From the NCBI GenBank assembly GCA_029210325.1, contig JARGPU010000004.1, forward strand, positions 153,619 through 217,618: a stretch of DNA of 64,000 bases. The letters are read 5' to 3'. This document shows, piece by piece, positions 8,445 to 17,790 of the stretch. Both the position numbers and the translations under genes were made by a program. The number at the start of each line of letters is the position of its first letter. Position 1 is the stretch's first letter. Source of the stretch: Alcanivoracaceae bacterium. Lineage in GTDB: Bacteria; Pseudomonadota; Gammaproteobacteria; Pseudomonadales; Alcanivoracaceae. Below the pieces are notes generated by a model, which saw nothing but the letters and a program-made list of their open reading frames with translations, made no database searches and was not told the DNA's origin.

Positions 8445-9418
8445 TGTGGTTGCGGTCTCTGGCGGCAATTCTGGTTTGTTTAGTGGTGCAGGGTGCCCCG
8501 GCCAAGGCAGAGGAGATATCCGCACCGCGCCTGTTGCAGCAGATGGCCGATGCCGCCCGGTTGCTGGAGTACCGCGGCCGTCTGTTATATATGCATGGCA
8601 GTGATGTCACCACGCTGGAGCTGTTGCATGCCCGTATTGATGATCGTGAATACGAACGCCTGACCCAACTTGAAGGGGCCCTTGCCGAGGTGATTCGGCG
8701 TGGCGAGCACGTTGTTTGCGTGCATGCAGATCAGAGTATTACCAGACTGGTCAATCGAAGTTCGGTGACACCGCTTGGCTTGCATGAGCGGTTGAGCAAT
8801 TCCCTGCCGGTCCAGTACCGGTTGCAGCTCGATGGTGAAGACCGGGTTGCTGGCCGAGCGGCTTATCGGATGCAGCTTATGCCCATGGATCAGTTCCGCT
8901 ACGGCTACCGCTTGTGGACGGATCAGGCCAGTCATCTGCTGCTTAAATCGGAGTTAGTGGATCTTTCCGGCAAAGCGCTGGAGCGCATTGAGTTTGTTAG
9001 TCTGGATCTAGAGCCGGGTCTAACGGTTGATGATTTTGTTGTGCCTGCGGCGCTCAAGGAGCGTGCTCTGGACAGTCTTGACGCCAGCGAGCCGGCCCAT
9101 GGCCGGGTTCAAGTTGTTACTGGCTGGCTGCCCGAAGGATTTATCGAGGCGGATCGTGATGTGCGCCTCAGCGGCGGCGAGCGCAGACCAGTAGCTGCTG
9201 CTACCTTCAGTGACGGACTGGCTGCCTTCACTTTGTTTGTTGAAGAGCCCGGTGAAAGCAAACCGGAAGGAGTCAGCAAGATCGGTCCGACCATAGCCAT
9301 TAGCCGGGTGATCGGTTCTGCTGCTGGAGACTGGCTGGTGACTCTAGTGGGTGAGGTGCCGCAGTTGACCGGTGAGCGCGTTCTGGCCGATTTGTCCCTC
9401 GGGGACAGCAGTGATTGA
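8444..9418 (+). CDS. mucB: Sigma-E regulatory protein MucB/RseB
   Basis: The 324-residue exported protein has a signal peptide (about residues 1-22, ending APAKA before EE). It has the two-domain MucB/RseB layout: an LolA-like lipid-sensing domain starting LLEYRGRLLYMHG, then a smaller C-terminal domain starting near GWLPEGFIEADR. In the periplasm it binds the MucA tail and shields it from cleavage. It overlaps mucA by one base and rseC by eight, consistent with one operon. Confidence 0.93.
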   Translation: MWLRSLAAILVCLVVQGAPAKAEEISAPRLLQQMADAARLLEYRGRLLYMHGSDVTTLELLHARIDDREYERLTQLEGALAEVIRRGEHVVCVHADQSITRLVNRSSVTPLGLHERLSNSLPVQYRLQLDGEDRVAGRAAYRMQLMPMDQFRYGYRLWTDQASHLLLKSELVDLSGKALERIEFVSLDLEPGLTVDDFVVPAALKERALDSLDASEPAHGRVQVVTGWLPEGFIEADRDVRLSGGERRPVAAATFSDGLAAFTLFVEEPGESKPEGVSKIGPTIAISRVIGSAAGDWLVTLVGEVPQLTGERVLADLSLGDSSD

Positions 9419-9884
9419 AGAGCAGGGCAGAGTGGTAGCGGTAGAGTCCGGGGCAGTCTGGGTGGAAACCGTGCGGCATACCTCCTGCCAAAGTTGTGCC
9501 GCTAGCAAGGGCTGTGGTCATGCGCTTCTTGATGGTCAGAGAGCTGGTGCTCGGGCCACAGTGCGGGCGTTGAGTACGGATGCTTTCCGTGTTGACGATC
9601 TGGTTGTCGTCGGCATTCCTGAAGGCCTGTTGATGCGTGGCGCTGTGCTGGTTTATCTGGTGCCATTACTGTTGTTGTTTGCTGGCGCGTTAGTCGGCGA
9701 GCAGTTCACAGGCTCCTTTGTTGATCCTGCTGCGGTAGGAGGCCTGCTGGGTTTGGCTGGCGGCTTTCTGATTAATCGCTGGTACAGTGTTCGGCATCGC
9801 CGTGATCCGGCGATGCACCCTCAGGTGTTGCGCCGTCAGGCCGGCAGCCCCCTTTCCTGTGTGCAGTTGCGTGATCCGATCTGA
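9411..9884 (+). CDS. rseC: SoxR-reducing / sigma-E regulator RseC family (MucC)
   Basis: The GTG at 9411, inside the end of mucB, gives a 157-residue protein starting MIEEQGRVVAVESGAVWVE, the usual RseC opening. A cysteine cluster (CQSCAASKGCG) is followed by two membrane helices (about GAVLVYLVPLLLLFAGALVG and AVGGLLGLAGGFLIN) and a cytoplasmic tail. Family members tune sigma-E activity and, in E. coli, join the Rsx complex that reduces SoxR. The position between mucB and mucD equals Pseudomonas mucC. Confidence 0.9.
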   Translation: MIEEQGRVVAVESGAVWVETVRHTSCQSCAASKGCGHALLDGQRAGARATVRALSTDAFRVDDLVVVGIPEGLLMRGAVLVYLVPLLLLFAGALVGEQFTGSFVDPAAVGGLLGLAGGFLINRWYSVRHRRDPAMHPQVLRRQAGSPLSCVQLRDPI

Positions 9885-9905
9885 TTTTTTTGGCGGAGGA
9901 AGCTA

Positions 9906-11261
9906 ATGCGTTTTGTCCTGTTTGTCGTTCTATATCTGATGGCCGGTTGTCAGCCGCAGGCCAGTACTCTTCCTGATTTTACCCAGTTGGTTGAAGACAA
10001 TGCTCCGGCTGTAGTCAATATCAGTACTGAGCAGAAGGTGCAGTCCGCCAGGCCTCAGATACCGGAAATGTTCCGACGTTTCTTTGATGGCATGGAGGAT
10101 CAGTTGCCCATGCCGGAATCCGAGGGTGAGTCACTGGGTTCGGGGTTCCTGATTTCCGCGGATGGATTCATATTGACTAATCATCATGTGGTGGCGGATG
10201 CCAGCCGAATTATTGTGCGGCTGCAGGATGGTAGCGAGAAGGAAGCTACTCTGATCGGTTCTGACCCGCGCAGTGATCTGGCCCTGCTGCAGATTGACGG
10301 TAAAAACCTGCCGAGTGTGAAAATTGGCTCCTCGAAAAACCTCAAAGTAGGCGAGTGGGTGCTGGCCATTGGCGCACCATTCGGCTTCGAGAGTACTGTC
10401 ACCGCCGGTATTGTCAGTGCCAAGGGACGTAGCTTGCCAAGCGAGAACTATGTGCCGTTTATCCAGACCGATGTTGCTATCAATCCGGGTAACAGTGGCG
10501 GCCCGCTGTTTAATCTGGATGGCGAGGTAATTGGTATCAACTCGCAGATAGTCAGTCGTAATGGCGGCTTTATGGGACTGTCTTTTTCTATCCCTATTGA
10601 TATGGCCATGGAAGTGGTTGCCCAGCTCAAAGATAAGGGACGTGTAAGTCGCGGTTGGCTAGGTGTGCTGATTCAGCCGGTGGACCGCGAGTTGGCGGAG
10701 TCTTTTGGTCTGGAAAAGCCGGCTGGGGCGCTGGTTAGTCAGGTTATGCCTGACTCTCCGGCGGAAAAGGCCGGCTTCCAGGTTGGTGATGTTGTGGTCG
10801 AGTTCAATGGTCAGGAGATTGGCCACTCGGGCCAACTGCCTCAGGTGGTTGGCTTGCTGGCGCCTGGATCCCGGGCTGAGGTTGTTGTGGTGCGCGATGG
10901 CAAGCGTAAGACCCTCAAAGTCACCGTTGAAGAGTTACCGGAGGATCTTGCCGGCCAGCCTGCCGCCAACCCCAAGGCGCCTGGTGCTGCTACGCTTGGT
11001 CTGAGCGTCGAGACAATGTCTGAAGAGCAGCTGGGGGCGTTGGGTCTGGAACATGGAGTTCAGGTGGTCGAAGTTGCTGAGGGTGCTGCAGTCAAGGCCG
11101 GAATCCGCCGCGGCGATGTGCTGGTCAGTCTGAATAACCAACCGCTTAAGGACCCCAAAGCACTGGCCAGCGTGGTTGCTGACCTGCCAGAAGGCGCGGT
11201 GGTGCCGGTTTTGCTGCACCGTGATGGCAGCCCCAGATTTCTTGCTCTCAGGCTGGAGTGA
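9906..11261 (+). CDS. mucD: Periplasmic serine protease MucD (HtrA/DegP type), possible lipoprotein
   Basis: The 451-residue HtrA protease has a trypsin-like triad: H94 in TNHHVVADA, D124 in SDLALLQI and S197 in NPGNSGGPL. Two PDZ domains follow, starting near residues 260 and 370 (RGWLGVLIQPV and LGLSVETMS). It degrades misfolded envelope proteins and damps AlgU signalling. An unusual point is the very short N-terminus, MRFVLFVVLYLMAGC, which reads as a lipoprotein signal with Cys15 rather than the ordinary signal peptide of Pseudomonas MucD. A GGAGG box lies before the ATG. Confidence 0.95.
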   Translation: MRFVLFVVLYLMAGCQPQASTLPDFTQLVEDNAPAVVNISTEQKVQSARPQIPEMFRRFFDGMEDQLPMPESEGESLGSGFLISADGFILTNHHVVADASRIIVRLQDGSEKEATLIGSDPRSDLALLQIDGKNLPSVKIGSSKNLKVGEWVLAIGAPFGFESTVTAGIVSAKGRSLPSENYVPFIQTDVAINPGNSGGPLFNLDGEVIGINSQIVSRNGGFMGLSFSIPIDMAMEVVAQLKDKGRVSRGWLGVLIQPVDRELAESFGLEKPAGALVSQVMPDSPAEKAGFQVGDVVVEFNGQEIGHSGQLPQVVGLLAPGSRAEVVVVRDGKRKTLKVTVEELPEDLAGQPAANPKAPGAATLGLSVETMSEEQLGALGLEHGVQVVEVAEGAAVKAGIRRGDVLVSLNNQPLKDPKALASVVADLPEGAVVPVLLHRDGSPRFLALRLE

Positions 11262-11270
11262 GTGACTCCG

Positions 11271-11302
11271 CTGGATTGGCGCCCGAGATAGCGTCAATCC
11301 AG
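11271..11302. repeat. Inverted repeat between mucD and lepA
   Basis: CTGGATTGGCGC (11271-11282) pairs with GCGTCAATCCAG (11291-11302), 12 pairs including one G-U, with an 8-base loop. No run of T follows, so it is not a standard intrinsic terminator. It may slow transcription out of the mucD operon or stabilise the mRNA end. Confidence 0.6.
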
Positions 11303-11385
11303 CATCCAGCGGTCAGCCATGGGGCGACAGCCCCCCGTCCAATCCGCTAGAATCGGCGGCCTCATTCCTCTGGTAGTTCTCTGTT

Positions 11386-13182
11386 GTGACCGACATCAGC
11401 CATATACGAAATTTCTCCATCATCGCCCACATCGACCACGGAAAATCGACCCTTGCGGATCGGTTTATTCAGCTCTGTGGCGGTTTGAGTAACCGCGAGA
11501 TGTCTGCTCAGGTGCTTGATTCCATGGATATCGAGCGTGAGCGCGGTATCACCATCAAGGCACAGAGCGTCACCTTGATGTACAAGGCGCGCAATGGTGA
11601 GGAATATCAGCTCAACTTTATCGATACTCCAGGGCATGTGGACTTTTCCTACGAAGTCTCCCGCTCCCTGTCGGCCTGCGAAGGTGCGCTGCTGGTTGTC
11701 GATGCGGCTCAGGGTGTTGAGGCCCAGTCGGTAGCCAACTGCTATACCGCCATCGAGCAGGACCTCGAAGTACTGCCGGTGCTGAACAAAGTTGATCTGC
11801 CGCAGGCTGAGCCTGACCGTGTTTGCGATGAGATTGAGGAAATTATCGGCCTGGATGCCCATGACGCCTGTCGTGTGAGCGCCAAGACCGGGGTAGGTAT
11901 TGAAGATCTGCTGGAGCAGCTGGTTGAGCGCATTCCAGCACCGAAAGGTGATCGTGAGAGCAAATTTCAGGCTCTGATTATTGACTCGTGGTTCGATAAT
12001 TATCTGGGCGTCGTGTCACTGGTAAGAGTGATGGATGGTCGCCTGAAAAAAGGTGACAAGATTCTGGTCAAATCTACCGGGCAGACCCATGTGGTGGATG
12101 CGCTGGGAGTATTTACGCCCAAGCGTACCAATCAACCGGTGCTCGAGGCTGGCGAAGTAGGCTGGATATCCGCCAGTATCAAAAATATTCATGGTGCCCC
12201 GGTGGGCGATACCCTGACCCATGCGAAAACACCTGAGGTTCCCGCTCTGCCGGGCTTCAAGCGAGTTAAGCCACAGGTCTACGCTGGGATGTTTCCGGTC
12301 AATTCGGATGTCTATGAAGACTTCCGTGACGCTCTGGCAAAGCTATCCCTGAACGATGCATCCCTGTTCTATGAGCCGGAAACTTCTGACGCCCTTGGCT
12401 TCGGTTTTCGGGTGGGCTTTCTTGGCATGTTGCACATGGAGATTATTCAGGAGCGGCTTGAGCGGGAATATGACCTCGACTTAATCACTACCGCGCCGAC
12501 GGTGGTTTATGAGCTGCAGCTCAATGATGGCTCCATGCTTTATGTGGATAACCCGTCAAAGCTGCCAGAAACCAACAAGGTGGCAGAGTTCCGTGAGCCG
12601 GTTGCTCGGGTCAGTATTCTGGTGCCACAGGAATATCTGGGTAACGTTATTACGCTGTGCATCGAGCGGCGTGGCGTTCAGAAGAATTTGCAGTACATGG
12701 GTAAGCAAGTGCAGCTGACCTATGATATTCCGTTGGCGGAAGTGGTGTTGGACTTCTTTGACAGGCTGAAGTCTACCAGCCGGGGCTACGCCTCACTGGA
12801 TTACGCATTTGATCGCTTTGAGGCTGCCAGGCTGGTGCGTGTCGATGTGCTTATCAACGGCGATAAGGTTGATGCTCTGGCTATCATCTGTCATGCCGAC
12901 CAGGCGCTGTATCGTGGTCGTGTGCTGACAGAAAAGATGAAAGAGCTGGTGCCACGACAGATGTTCGATGTAGCGATTCAAGCATCTATTGGCGCCAAGA
13001 TTATCGCCCGGCAGACCGTCAAGGCGTTGCGCAAAAACGTACTCGCCAAGTGTTACGGCGGTGATGTGAGCCGTAAGAAGAAGCTTCTAGAGAAGCAAAA
13101 AGAAGGCAAAAAGCGCATGAAGCAGGTAGGAAATGTTGAGATTCCTCAGTCTGCTTTCCTTGCAGTCCTGAAGGTTGATTGA
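11386..13182 (+). CDS. lepA: Elongation factor 4 (LepA)
   Basis: The 598-residue translational GTPase has the G1 motif [16 protein letters not shown] in switch [13 protein letters not shown] (G3) and [10 protein letters not shown] (G4). The LepA-specific C-terminal domain ends [14 protein letters not shown]. LepA acts on ribosomes, proposed to back-translocate or to aid initiation and 30S assembly. The start is GTG at 11386, giving [20 protein letters not shown]. It heads the lepA-lepB pair, with lepB starting within a few bases of its stop. Confidence 0.97.
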   Translation: MTDISHIRNFSIIAHIDHGKSTLADRFIQLCGGLSNREMSAQVLDSMDIERERGITIKAQSVTLMYKARNGEEYQLNFIDTPGHVDFSYEVSRSLSACEGALLVVDAAQGVEAQSVANCYTAIEQDLEVLPVLNKVDLPQAEPDRVCDEIEEIIGLDAHDACRVSAKTGVGIEDLLEQLVERIPAPKGDRESKFQALIIDSWFDNYLGVVSLVRVMDGRLKKGDKILVKSTGQTHVVDALGVFTPKRTNQPVLEAGEVGWISASIKNIHGAPVGDTLTHAKTPEVPALPGFKRVKPQVYAGMFPVNSDVYEDFRDALAKLSLNDASLFYEPETSDALGFGFRVGFLGMLHMEIIQERLEREYDLDLITTAPTVVYELQLNDGSMLYVDNPSKLPETNKVAEFREPVARVSILVPQEYLGNVITLCIERRGVQKNLQYMGKQVQLTYDIPLAEVVLDFFDRLKSTSRGYASLDYAFDRFEAARLVRVDVLINGDKVDALAIICHADQALYRGRVLTEKMKELVPRQMFDVAIQASIGAKIIARQTVKALRKNVLAKCYGGDVSRKKKLLEKQKEGKKRMKQVGNVEIPQSAFLAVLKVD

Positions 13183-13184
13183 GT

Positions 13185-14036
13185 ATGGATATTGATATTG
13201 GCTTCTGGCTCACCGTTATTGTTCTGCTGAGCATAGTGTTGTGGGTCGCTGACCGGGTGCTGAAGATTACCCCGGATTCCCTGGGAGAAGAGGCAAAGCC
13301 TGATCAGGCTGAAGCTAAGCGAGTTGCCTCAAGATACCCGCGTCCAGTGGTGGAATTTGTCGAATTCTTCAACTCCATTCTGCCGGTACTGTTAGTGGTG
13401 CTGGTAGTTCGATCCTTCTTGTTCGAGCCATTTACCATTCCGTCCGGGTCCATGTTGCCCACTCTGAAGGTGCATGACTTTATTTTGGTGAATAAGTTTG
13501 CCTATGGGGTTCGGTTGCCGGCAACCCACACCAAGATACTGGAAACTGGTACGCCAGAGCGTGGTGATGTCATGGTATTCCGCTATCCGGAAAAGCCCTC
13601 ACAGAGCTATATCAAGCGTGTGGTTGGTTTGCCCGGAGACCGCATCAGGATTAGAGGCGGAGAGGTTTTCATCAATGATATCAAAGTAGAGCGTAGGCTG
13701 GTTTCCCGTTCGCAGAGCCAGCGAGGGCAGGAGTCGGTCTACGTTGAGGCGCTGGACGATGCAGAACATCTTATACGACATGACTGGCTTCTGAATCCAT
13801 ATACCGGGCAGTTGGTTAGTCGCTCCCCGGAGGGAGAGTGGCAGGTACCGGATGGCAGCTATTTCGTAATGGGGGATAATCGGGATAATAGCAAGGACAG
13901 TCGTTTCTGGGGGTTTGTCCCGGAAAGTCATGTTGCAGGGGAGGCGGTGTTGATCTGGATGCACTGGCCATCGTTGCTGTCGATTCCAGATTTTTCCCGT
14001 AATGGTGCTATTGATAAGGTGGAGAAAGAACAATGA
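13185..14036 (+). CDS. lepB: Signal peptidase I
   Basis: The 283-residue inner-membrane protease has two N-terminal membrane segments (about residues 7-23 and 64-80). It has the catalytic serine S89 in PSGSMLPTL and the catalytic lysine K144 in YIKRVVGLPGD, almost the E. coli numbering. GDNRDNSKDSRFWGFV completes the family signature. It removes signal peptides from exported proteins. I prefer the ATG at 13185, which has GAAGG ten bases upstream, over a TTG two codons earlier. It is followed by a four-base overlap with the next gene. Confidence 0.96.
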   Translation: MDIDIGFWLTVIVLLSIVLWVADRVLKITPDSLGEEAKPDQAEAKRVASRYPRPVVEFVEFFNSILPVLLVVLVVRSFLFEPFTIPSGSMLPTLKVHDFILVNKFAYGVRLPATHTKILETGTPERGDVMVFRYPEKPSQSYIKRVVGLPGDRIRIRGGEVFINDIKVERRLVSRSQSQRGQESVYVEALDDAEHLIRHDWLLNPYTGQLVSRSPEGEWQVPDGSYFVMGDNRDNSKDSRFWGFVPESHVAGEAVLIWMHWPSLLSIPDFSRNGAIDKVEKEQ

Positions 14037-14419
14037 AAACAATGACTCTTCCGTCAAAGATGCGCGGTGTTTCTATGGTCGGCTGGTTGCTGATTGGCGC
14101 TGTGATAGTGGTTTTCGGCTCTGCTGGAATGAAGACCATTCCAGCATACCTGGAGTTCAATACTATTAAGGGGGCTATTGTGAGTGTCCTCCAGGACTCC
14201 AAGGTGGCGCTAAAATCAGAGAGTGAGCTGCGTGGTGAGCTTGATAAGCGATTTATGATCAATAATGTCAAAGCAATCAGTGTCTCCGAAGTTGGTTTTG
14301 TGAAAGACGCCGGAGGTGTTAGTGCCATTGTTGATTATGAGGTCCGTGAAAACCTGTTTGGTAATTTGGACCTCGCGATGACCTTCTCCGGTAAGTTTAA
14401 TAAAGACGGTCGCCAGTGA
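14033..14419 (+). CDS. DUF4845 family membrane protein
   Basis: A 128-residue protein with one N-terminal membrane helix in a pilin-like setting (RGVSMVGWLLIGAVIVV), then a small soluble domain. Proteins of the DUF4845 family occupy this same lepB-rnc slot in Pseudomonas and relatives; no function is established. It overlaps lepB by four bases and rnc by four, so it is cotranslated with both. The call rests on position and general shape. Confidence 0.8.
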   Translation: MKTMTLPSKMRGVSMVGWLLIGAVIVVFGSAGMKTIPAYLEFNTIKGAIVSVLQDSKVALKSESELRGELDKRFMINNVKAISVSEVGFVKDAGGVSAIVDYEVRENLFGNLDLAMTFSGKFNKDGRQ

Positions 14420-15105
14420 GTGTAGATCTGGACAGATTGGAGGGTCGGCTTGGACACCGGTTTTCCAATCGTGATCTGTTGACTCTGGCGTTGACCCATC
14501 GCAGCGCCAGTCGTCGTCAGAATAACGAGAGACTCGAGTTTCTCGGAGACTCCCTGCTTAGTGAGTTTATCTCCGTAGCCTTGTTTCAGATGCACCCCGA
14601 AGCCACTGAAGGACAGCTGACGCGCATGCGTGCGTCGTTGGTTCGTGGTGTCACGCTGGCCCAGCTTGGTAGTGAGCTGGGGGTGGGAAATTGTTTGGCG
14701 TTGGGTGGCGGCGAGCTGAAAAGTGGTGGCTTTCGCCGCGAGTCTATTCTCGCCGACGCCGTCGAAGCGTTGATTGGTGCGGTTTATCTGGATGCCGGGC
14801 AGCAGGTCTGTGAGCGATGTGTGCTGCACTGGTTTGCTGGACGACTGACCGAGGTGTCCCCGGATTCTGCTGATAAGGACCCGAAAACAGCACTGCAGGA
14901 GTGGCTGCAGGGCCGTCAGCTGCCGCTACCGGAGTATCAGGTGCTGGAGGTGCATGGTCAGGCGCCGAAACAGCAGTTTGATGTTGAATGTCGGTTGCAA
15001 GAGGACGACAAGGCGTTTGTGGCCACCGGCGCGAGCCGGCGCAAGGCCGAGCAGGCCGCAGCCCGTGCCGCAATGAGCTGGTTGGAGCAACAACATGGCA
15101 GATGA
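14416..15105 (+). CDS. rnc: Ribonuclease III
   Basis: The 229-residue enzyme has the RNase III signature [16 protein letters not shown] and the second catalytic segment [16 protein letters not shown]. The C-terminal double-stranded-RNA-binding domain runs from about residue 155 ([13 protein letters not shown]) to the end. It cuts rRNA precursors and structured mRNAs. The start is a GTG overlapping the previous stop (GTGA). Era begins inside its last codons, the usual rnc-era arrangement. Confidence 0.97.
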   Translation: MSVDLDRLEGRLGHRFSNRDLLTLALTHRSASRRQNNERLEFLGDSLLSEFISVALFQMHPEATEGQLTRMRASLVRGVTLAQLGSELGVGNCLALGGGELKSGGFRRESILADAVEALIGAVYLDAGQQVCERCVLHWFAGRLTEVSPDSADKDPKTALQEWLQGRQLPLPEYQVLEVHGQAPKQQFDVECRLQEDDKAFVATGASRRKAEQAAARAAMSWLEQQHGR

Positions 15106-15997
15106 AATAGTCCAACGTTGCGGAATGGTGGCCATTGTTGGTCGTCCAAATGTGGGTAAATCCACCTTGATGAACCATCTTCTGGGGCAGAAGGTGAGTA
15201 TCACTTCACGCAAGCCGCAGACTACCCGGCACCGTATTCACGGCATTCTTACCCGGGACGACTATCAAATTATTTTTGCTGATACGCCAGGCATTCATAG
15301 TGGTGAGGAGCGAGCGCTCAACCGTTATATGAATCAGGCAGCGCTGTCCGCATTAGGTGGCGTTGACGTGGTCTGTTTCATGGTGGACGGCATGAAGTGG
15401 ACGCCGGCCGATGAGCATGTGCTGAAGTTGCTACCCACCGATGGTACGCCGGTGATTCTGCTGATTAATAAGGTCGATAAGCTGGATGATAAGGAGGCGC
15501 TGTTGCCACATATCCAGCAGCTCTGCGCTGAGCGTCACTTCGAAGAAGTCATTCCGGTGTCAGCACTGCAAGGGCACAATCTGGATGCTCTGGAGCAGGC
15601 ATTGGCCAAGCGCCTGCCTGAGGCACCCTTCTGGTTTGAGGAGGATCAGATTACTGACCGCAGTGTCCGCTTCATGGTCGCCGAGATCATCCGCGAAAAG
15701 GTTGTTCGTCAGCTGGGCGATGAAGTCCCGCATCAGGTAACTGTTGAAATTGAAATGTGGCAGGACGGACCTAAAGTGACCGAAATTGCCGCCTGTATTC
15801 TGGTTGAAAGGCCGGGCCAGAAGCGTATCTTGATCGGTGCCGGCGGTGAGCGAATCAAAAGCATTGGCACTCAGGCGAGAATCGACATCGAGCGGTTGGT
15901 TGAGCGGAAAGTGATGCTTAACCTTTGGGTTAAGGTGCGTTCCGGCTGGTCCGATGATCTGCGCGCCTTGCGATCTCTGGGCTATGGCGACCTCTGA
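15095..15997 (+). CDS. era: GTPase Era
   Basis: The 300-residue GTPase has GRPNVGKST (residues 16-24), [10 protein letters not shown] and [12 protein letters not shown]-terminal KH RNA-binding domain contains [18 protein letters not shown]. Era binds 16S rRNA and is needed for 30S subunit assembly. It overlaps rnc by 11 bases and recO by 14. Confidence 0.97.
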   Translation: MADEIVQRCGMVAIVGRPNVGKSTLMNHLLGQKVSITSRKPQTTRHRIHGILTRDDYQIIFADTPGIHSGEERALNRYMNQAALSALGGVDVVCFMVDGMKWTPADEHVLKLLPTDGTPVILLINKVDKLDDKEALLPHIQQLCAERHFEEVIPVSALQGHNLDALEQALAKRLPEAPFWFEEDQITDRSVRFMVAEIIREKVVRQLGDEVPHQVTVEIEMWQDGPKVTEIAACILVERPGQKRILIGAGGERIKSIGTQARIDIERLVERKVMLNLWVKVRSGWSDDLRALRSLGYGDL

Positions 15998-16679
15998 AAG
16001 TTTTGCTCCGTTTCTTTGTTGGGTGCTGCACAGGCGCCCATATCGTAATACCAGCGTGATTGTAGACTTGCTTAGTGCTGATAGCGGCCGGGTTGCCGCC
16101 ATCGCCCGTGGTGGTCAAAGGCAGCCTTTGCTGCAGCCGTTTCGCCCCTTGTGGGTTGAATGGCGCGGCCGCGGTGAGCTGCGCAGTCTCGGTGCTATAG
16201 AGCCAGCAGGCGTTGCTTTTGCTTTGCAGGGAGAAGCGCTTTACTGCGGGCTGTACCTGAACGAAATGCTGGTACGTTTACTGCATCGCGATGATGCACA
16301 CCCTGAATTGCTGGAAATCTATGCGGCGACGCTGACGGCATTGGCAGCCAAAGAGCTGCCGGTGGATATCATTCTGCGGCATTTTGAATTGCGTTTGCTG
16401 GATGTGATCGGCTATGGCCTGTCTCTGGATCAGGATGCTAATGGTCAGCCTTTGTTGTCCGGTTCACGTTACAGGTTATCGCCGGAGCAGGGGCTGATGC
16501 TGGATGTTTCCGGGCCGTTCTCTGGGGAAATTCTCAACGACATTGTTGCTGGCCACTGGCATGATGAAGCCCGTCGTCTGGCCAGAGATCTGATGCGTGA
16601 AGCGCTGGCGCCGCATCTGGGAGGCCGCCCATTGGTCAGCAGAAGTCTTTTTCGTAACGCCGGTAAGGGAGCATCGTAA
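15984..16679 (+). CDS. recO: DNA repair protein RecO
   Basis: The 231-residue protein starts at the ATG inside the end of era ([20 protein letters not shown]). It shows the RecO OB-fold opening ([20 protein letters not shown]) and helical C-terminal part ([13 protein letters not shown]). The zinc-finger cysteines seen in some RecO proteins are absent, as in E. coli. RecO loads RecA with RecR at single-strand gaps. The stop shares a base with the pdxJ start. Confidence 0.93.
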   Translation: MATSESFAPFLCWVLHRRPYRNTSVIVDLLSADSGRVAAIARGGQRQPLLQPFRPLWVEWRGRGELRSLGAIEPAGVAFALQGEALYCGLYLNEMLVRLLHRDDAHPELLEIYAATLTALAAKELPVDIILRHFELRLLDVIGYGLSLDQDANGQPLLSGSRYRLSPEQGLMLDVSGPFSGEILNDIVAGHWHDEARRLARDLMREALAPHLGGRPLVSRSLFRNAGKGAS

Positions 16680-17419
16680 TGCAGCGGGTTTATCTTGGCG
16701 TCAATATCGATCACGTGGCGACATTGCGGCAGGCCCGCGGTAGCCGTTATCCAGAGCCGGTTCAGGCTGCTCTGCTGGCCGAGCAGGCAGGCGCTGATGG
16801 CATTACTGTTCATTTGCGTGAGGATCGTCGACATATTCAGGATCGTGATGTTGAACTGCTGATGCAGACTTGCCAGACGCGAGTGAATTTGGAGATGGCC
16901 GCGACCGCCGAAATGATTGCGATTGCTACTCGGCTGCGTCCACCACACTGCTGTCTGGTGCCGGAGAAGCGTGCCGAGCTGACTACCGAAGGTGGCCTCG
17001 ATGTGGTCACCAACGAATCACTGCTTCGCGACGCTTGTGCGCGGCTCAATGATGCCGGCATTGAGGTGTCTCTTTTTATCGATGCCGATGGCCGACAGAT
17101 TGAGGCCGCCCAGCGCTGTGGAGCCGCTGCCATTGAGATCCACACCGGTGTCTATGCGGATGCCGAGGATGAAGCTATCCGGCAGCGTGAGTTGCAGCGT
17201 ATCCGTCGGGCCGTCGAGCAGGGACGTGCTGCCGGTTTGGTCGTCAATGCTGGCCATGGCCTGCACTACCACAACACCATCGAAATCGCCGCTGTGCCAG
17301 GAATCAATGAGCTGAATATTGGCCACAGCATTATTGCCAGAGCGGTGCTCACCGGCTTGCACGAAGCCGTGCAGAGTATGCGAGTACTGGTCGATCAGGG
17401 CGCAGCGCTGGCGCCATGA
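16679..17419 (+). CDS. pdxJ: Pyridoxine 5'-phosphate synthase
   Basis: The 246-residue TIM-barrel enzyme opens with [16 protein letters not shown], the family signature. It contains [20 protein letters not shown] and ends with the phosphate-binding region ([12 protein letters not shown]). PdxJ condenses 3-amino-2-oxopropyl phosphate with deoxyxylulose 5-phosphate to make vitamin B6. It lies in the common era-recO-pdxJ-acpS string, with one- and four-base overlaps at its ends. Confidence 0.97.
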   Translation: MQRVYLGVNIDHVATLRQARGSRYPEPVQAALLAEQAGADGITVHLREDRRHIQDRDVELLMQTCQTRVNLEMAATAEMIAIATRLRPPHCCLVPEKRAELTTEGGLDVVTNESLLRDACARLNDAGIEVSLFIDADGRQIEAAQRCGAAAIEIHTGVYADAEDEAIRQRELQRIRRAVEQGRAAGLVVNAGHGLHYHNTIEIAAVPGINELNIGHSIIARAVLTGLHEAVQSMRVLVDQGAALAP

Positions 17420-17790
17420 TAACCGGCATAGGTACGGATATTGTTCAGTTAAGCAGGATACGTTCAGCGCTTGCTCGTCGCGGTGACCCGTTGGCGCGCC
17501 GGCTGTTAGCGGATAGTGAGTGGCTGCGTTATCAGGCTCACTCTGACCCGGTGCGCTTTCTTGGTAAACGCTTCGCCGCCAAGGAGGCCGCCTTGAAAGC
17601 ACTGGGGACCGGTCTTCGGCAGGGTATTCGTTGGCATGACGTTGTTGTTGCTAATGATGGTAACGGTAAGCCGGAGCTGAACTTCTTTGGAGTTGCTGCG
17701 CAAATTGCGGCTGCCAGTCGTTGCCATCTGTCGATCAGTGACGAGCAGGATTACGCCTTGGCATTTGTCATTATTGAAAGCGAGTCCTGA
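17416..17790 (+). CDS. acpS: Holo-[acyl-carrier-protein] synthase
   Basis: The 124-residue enzyme has D8 in [12 protein letters not shown] and E57 in [16 protein letters not shown], the magnesium ligands of the AcpS family. It transfers phosphopantetheine from CoA to acyl carrier protein. The start overlaps pdxJ (ATGA). Its last 40 bases overlap the convergent end of gacS. Confidence 0.96.
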   Translation: MITGIGTDIVQLSRIRSALARRGDPLARRLLADSEWLRYQAHSDPVRFLGKRFAAKEAALKALGTGLRQGIRWHDVVVANDGNGKPELNFFGVAAQIAAASRCHLSISDEQDYALAFVIIESES

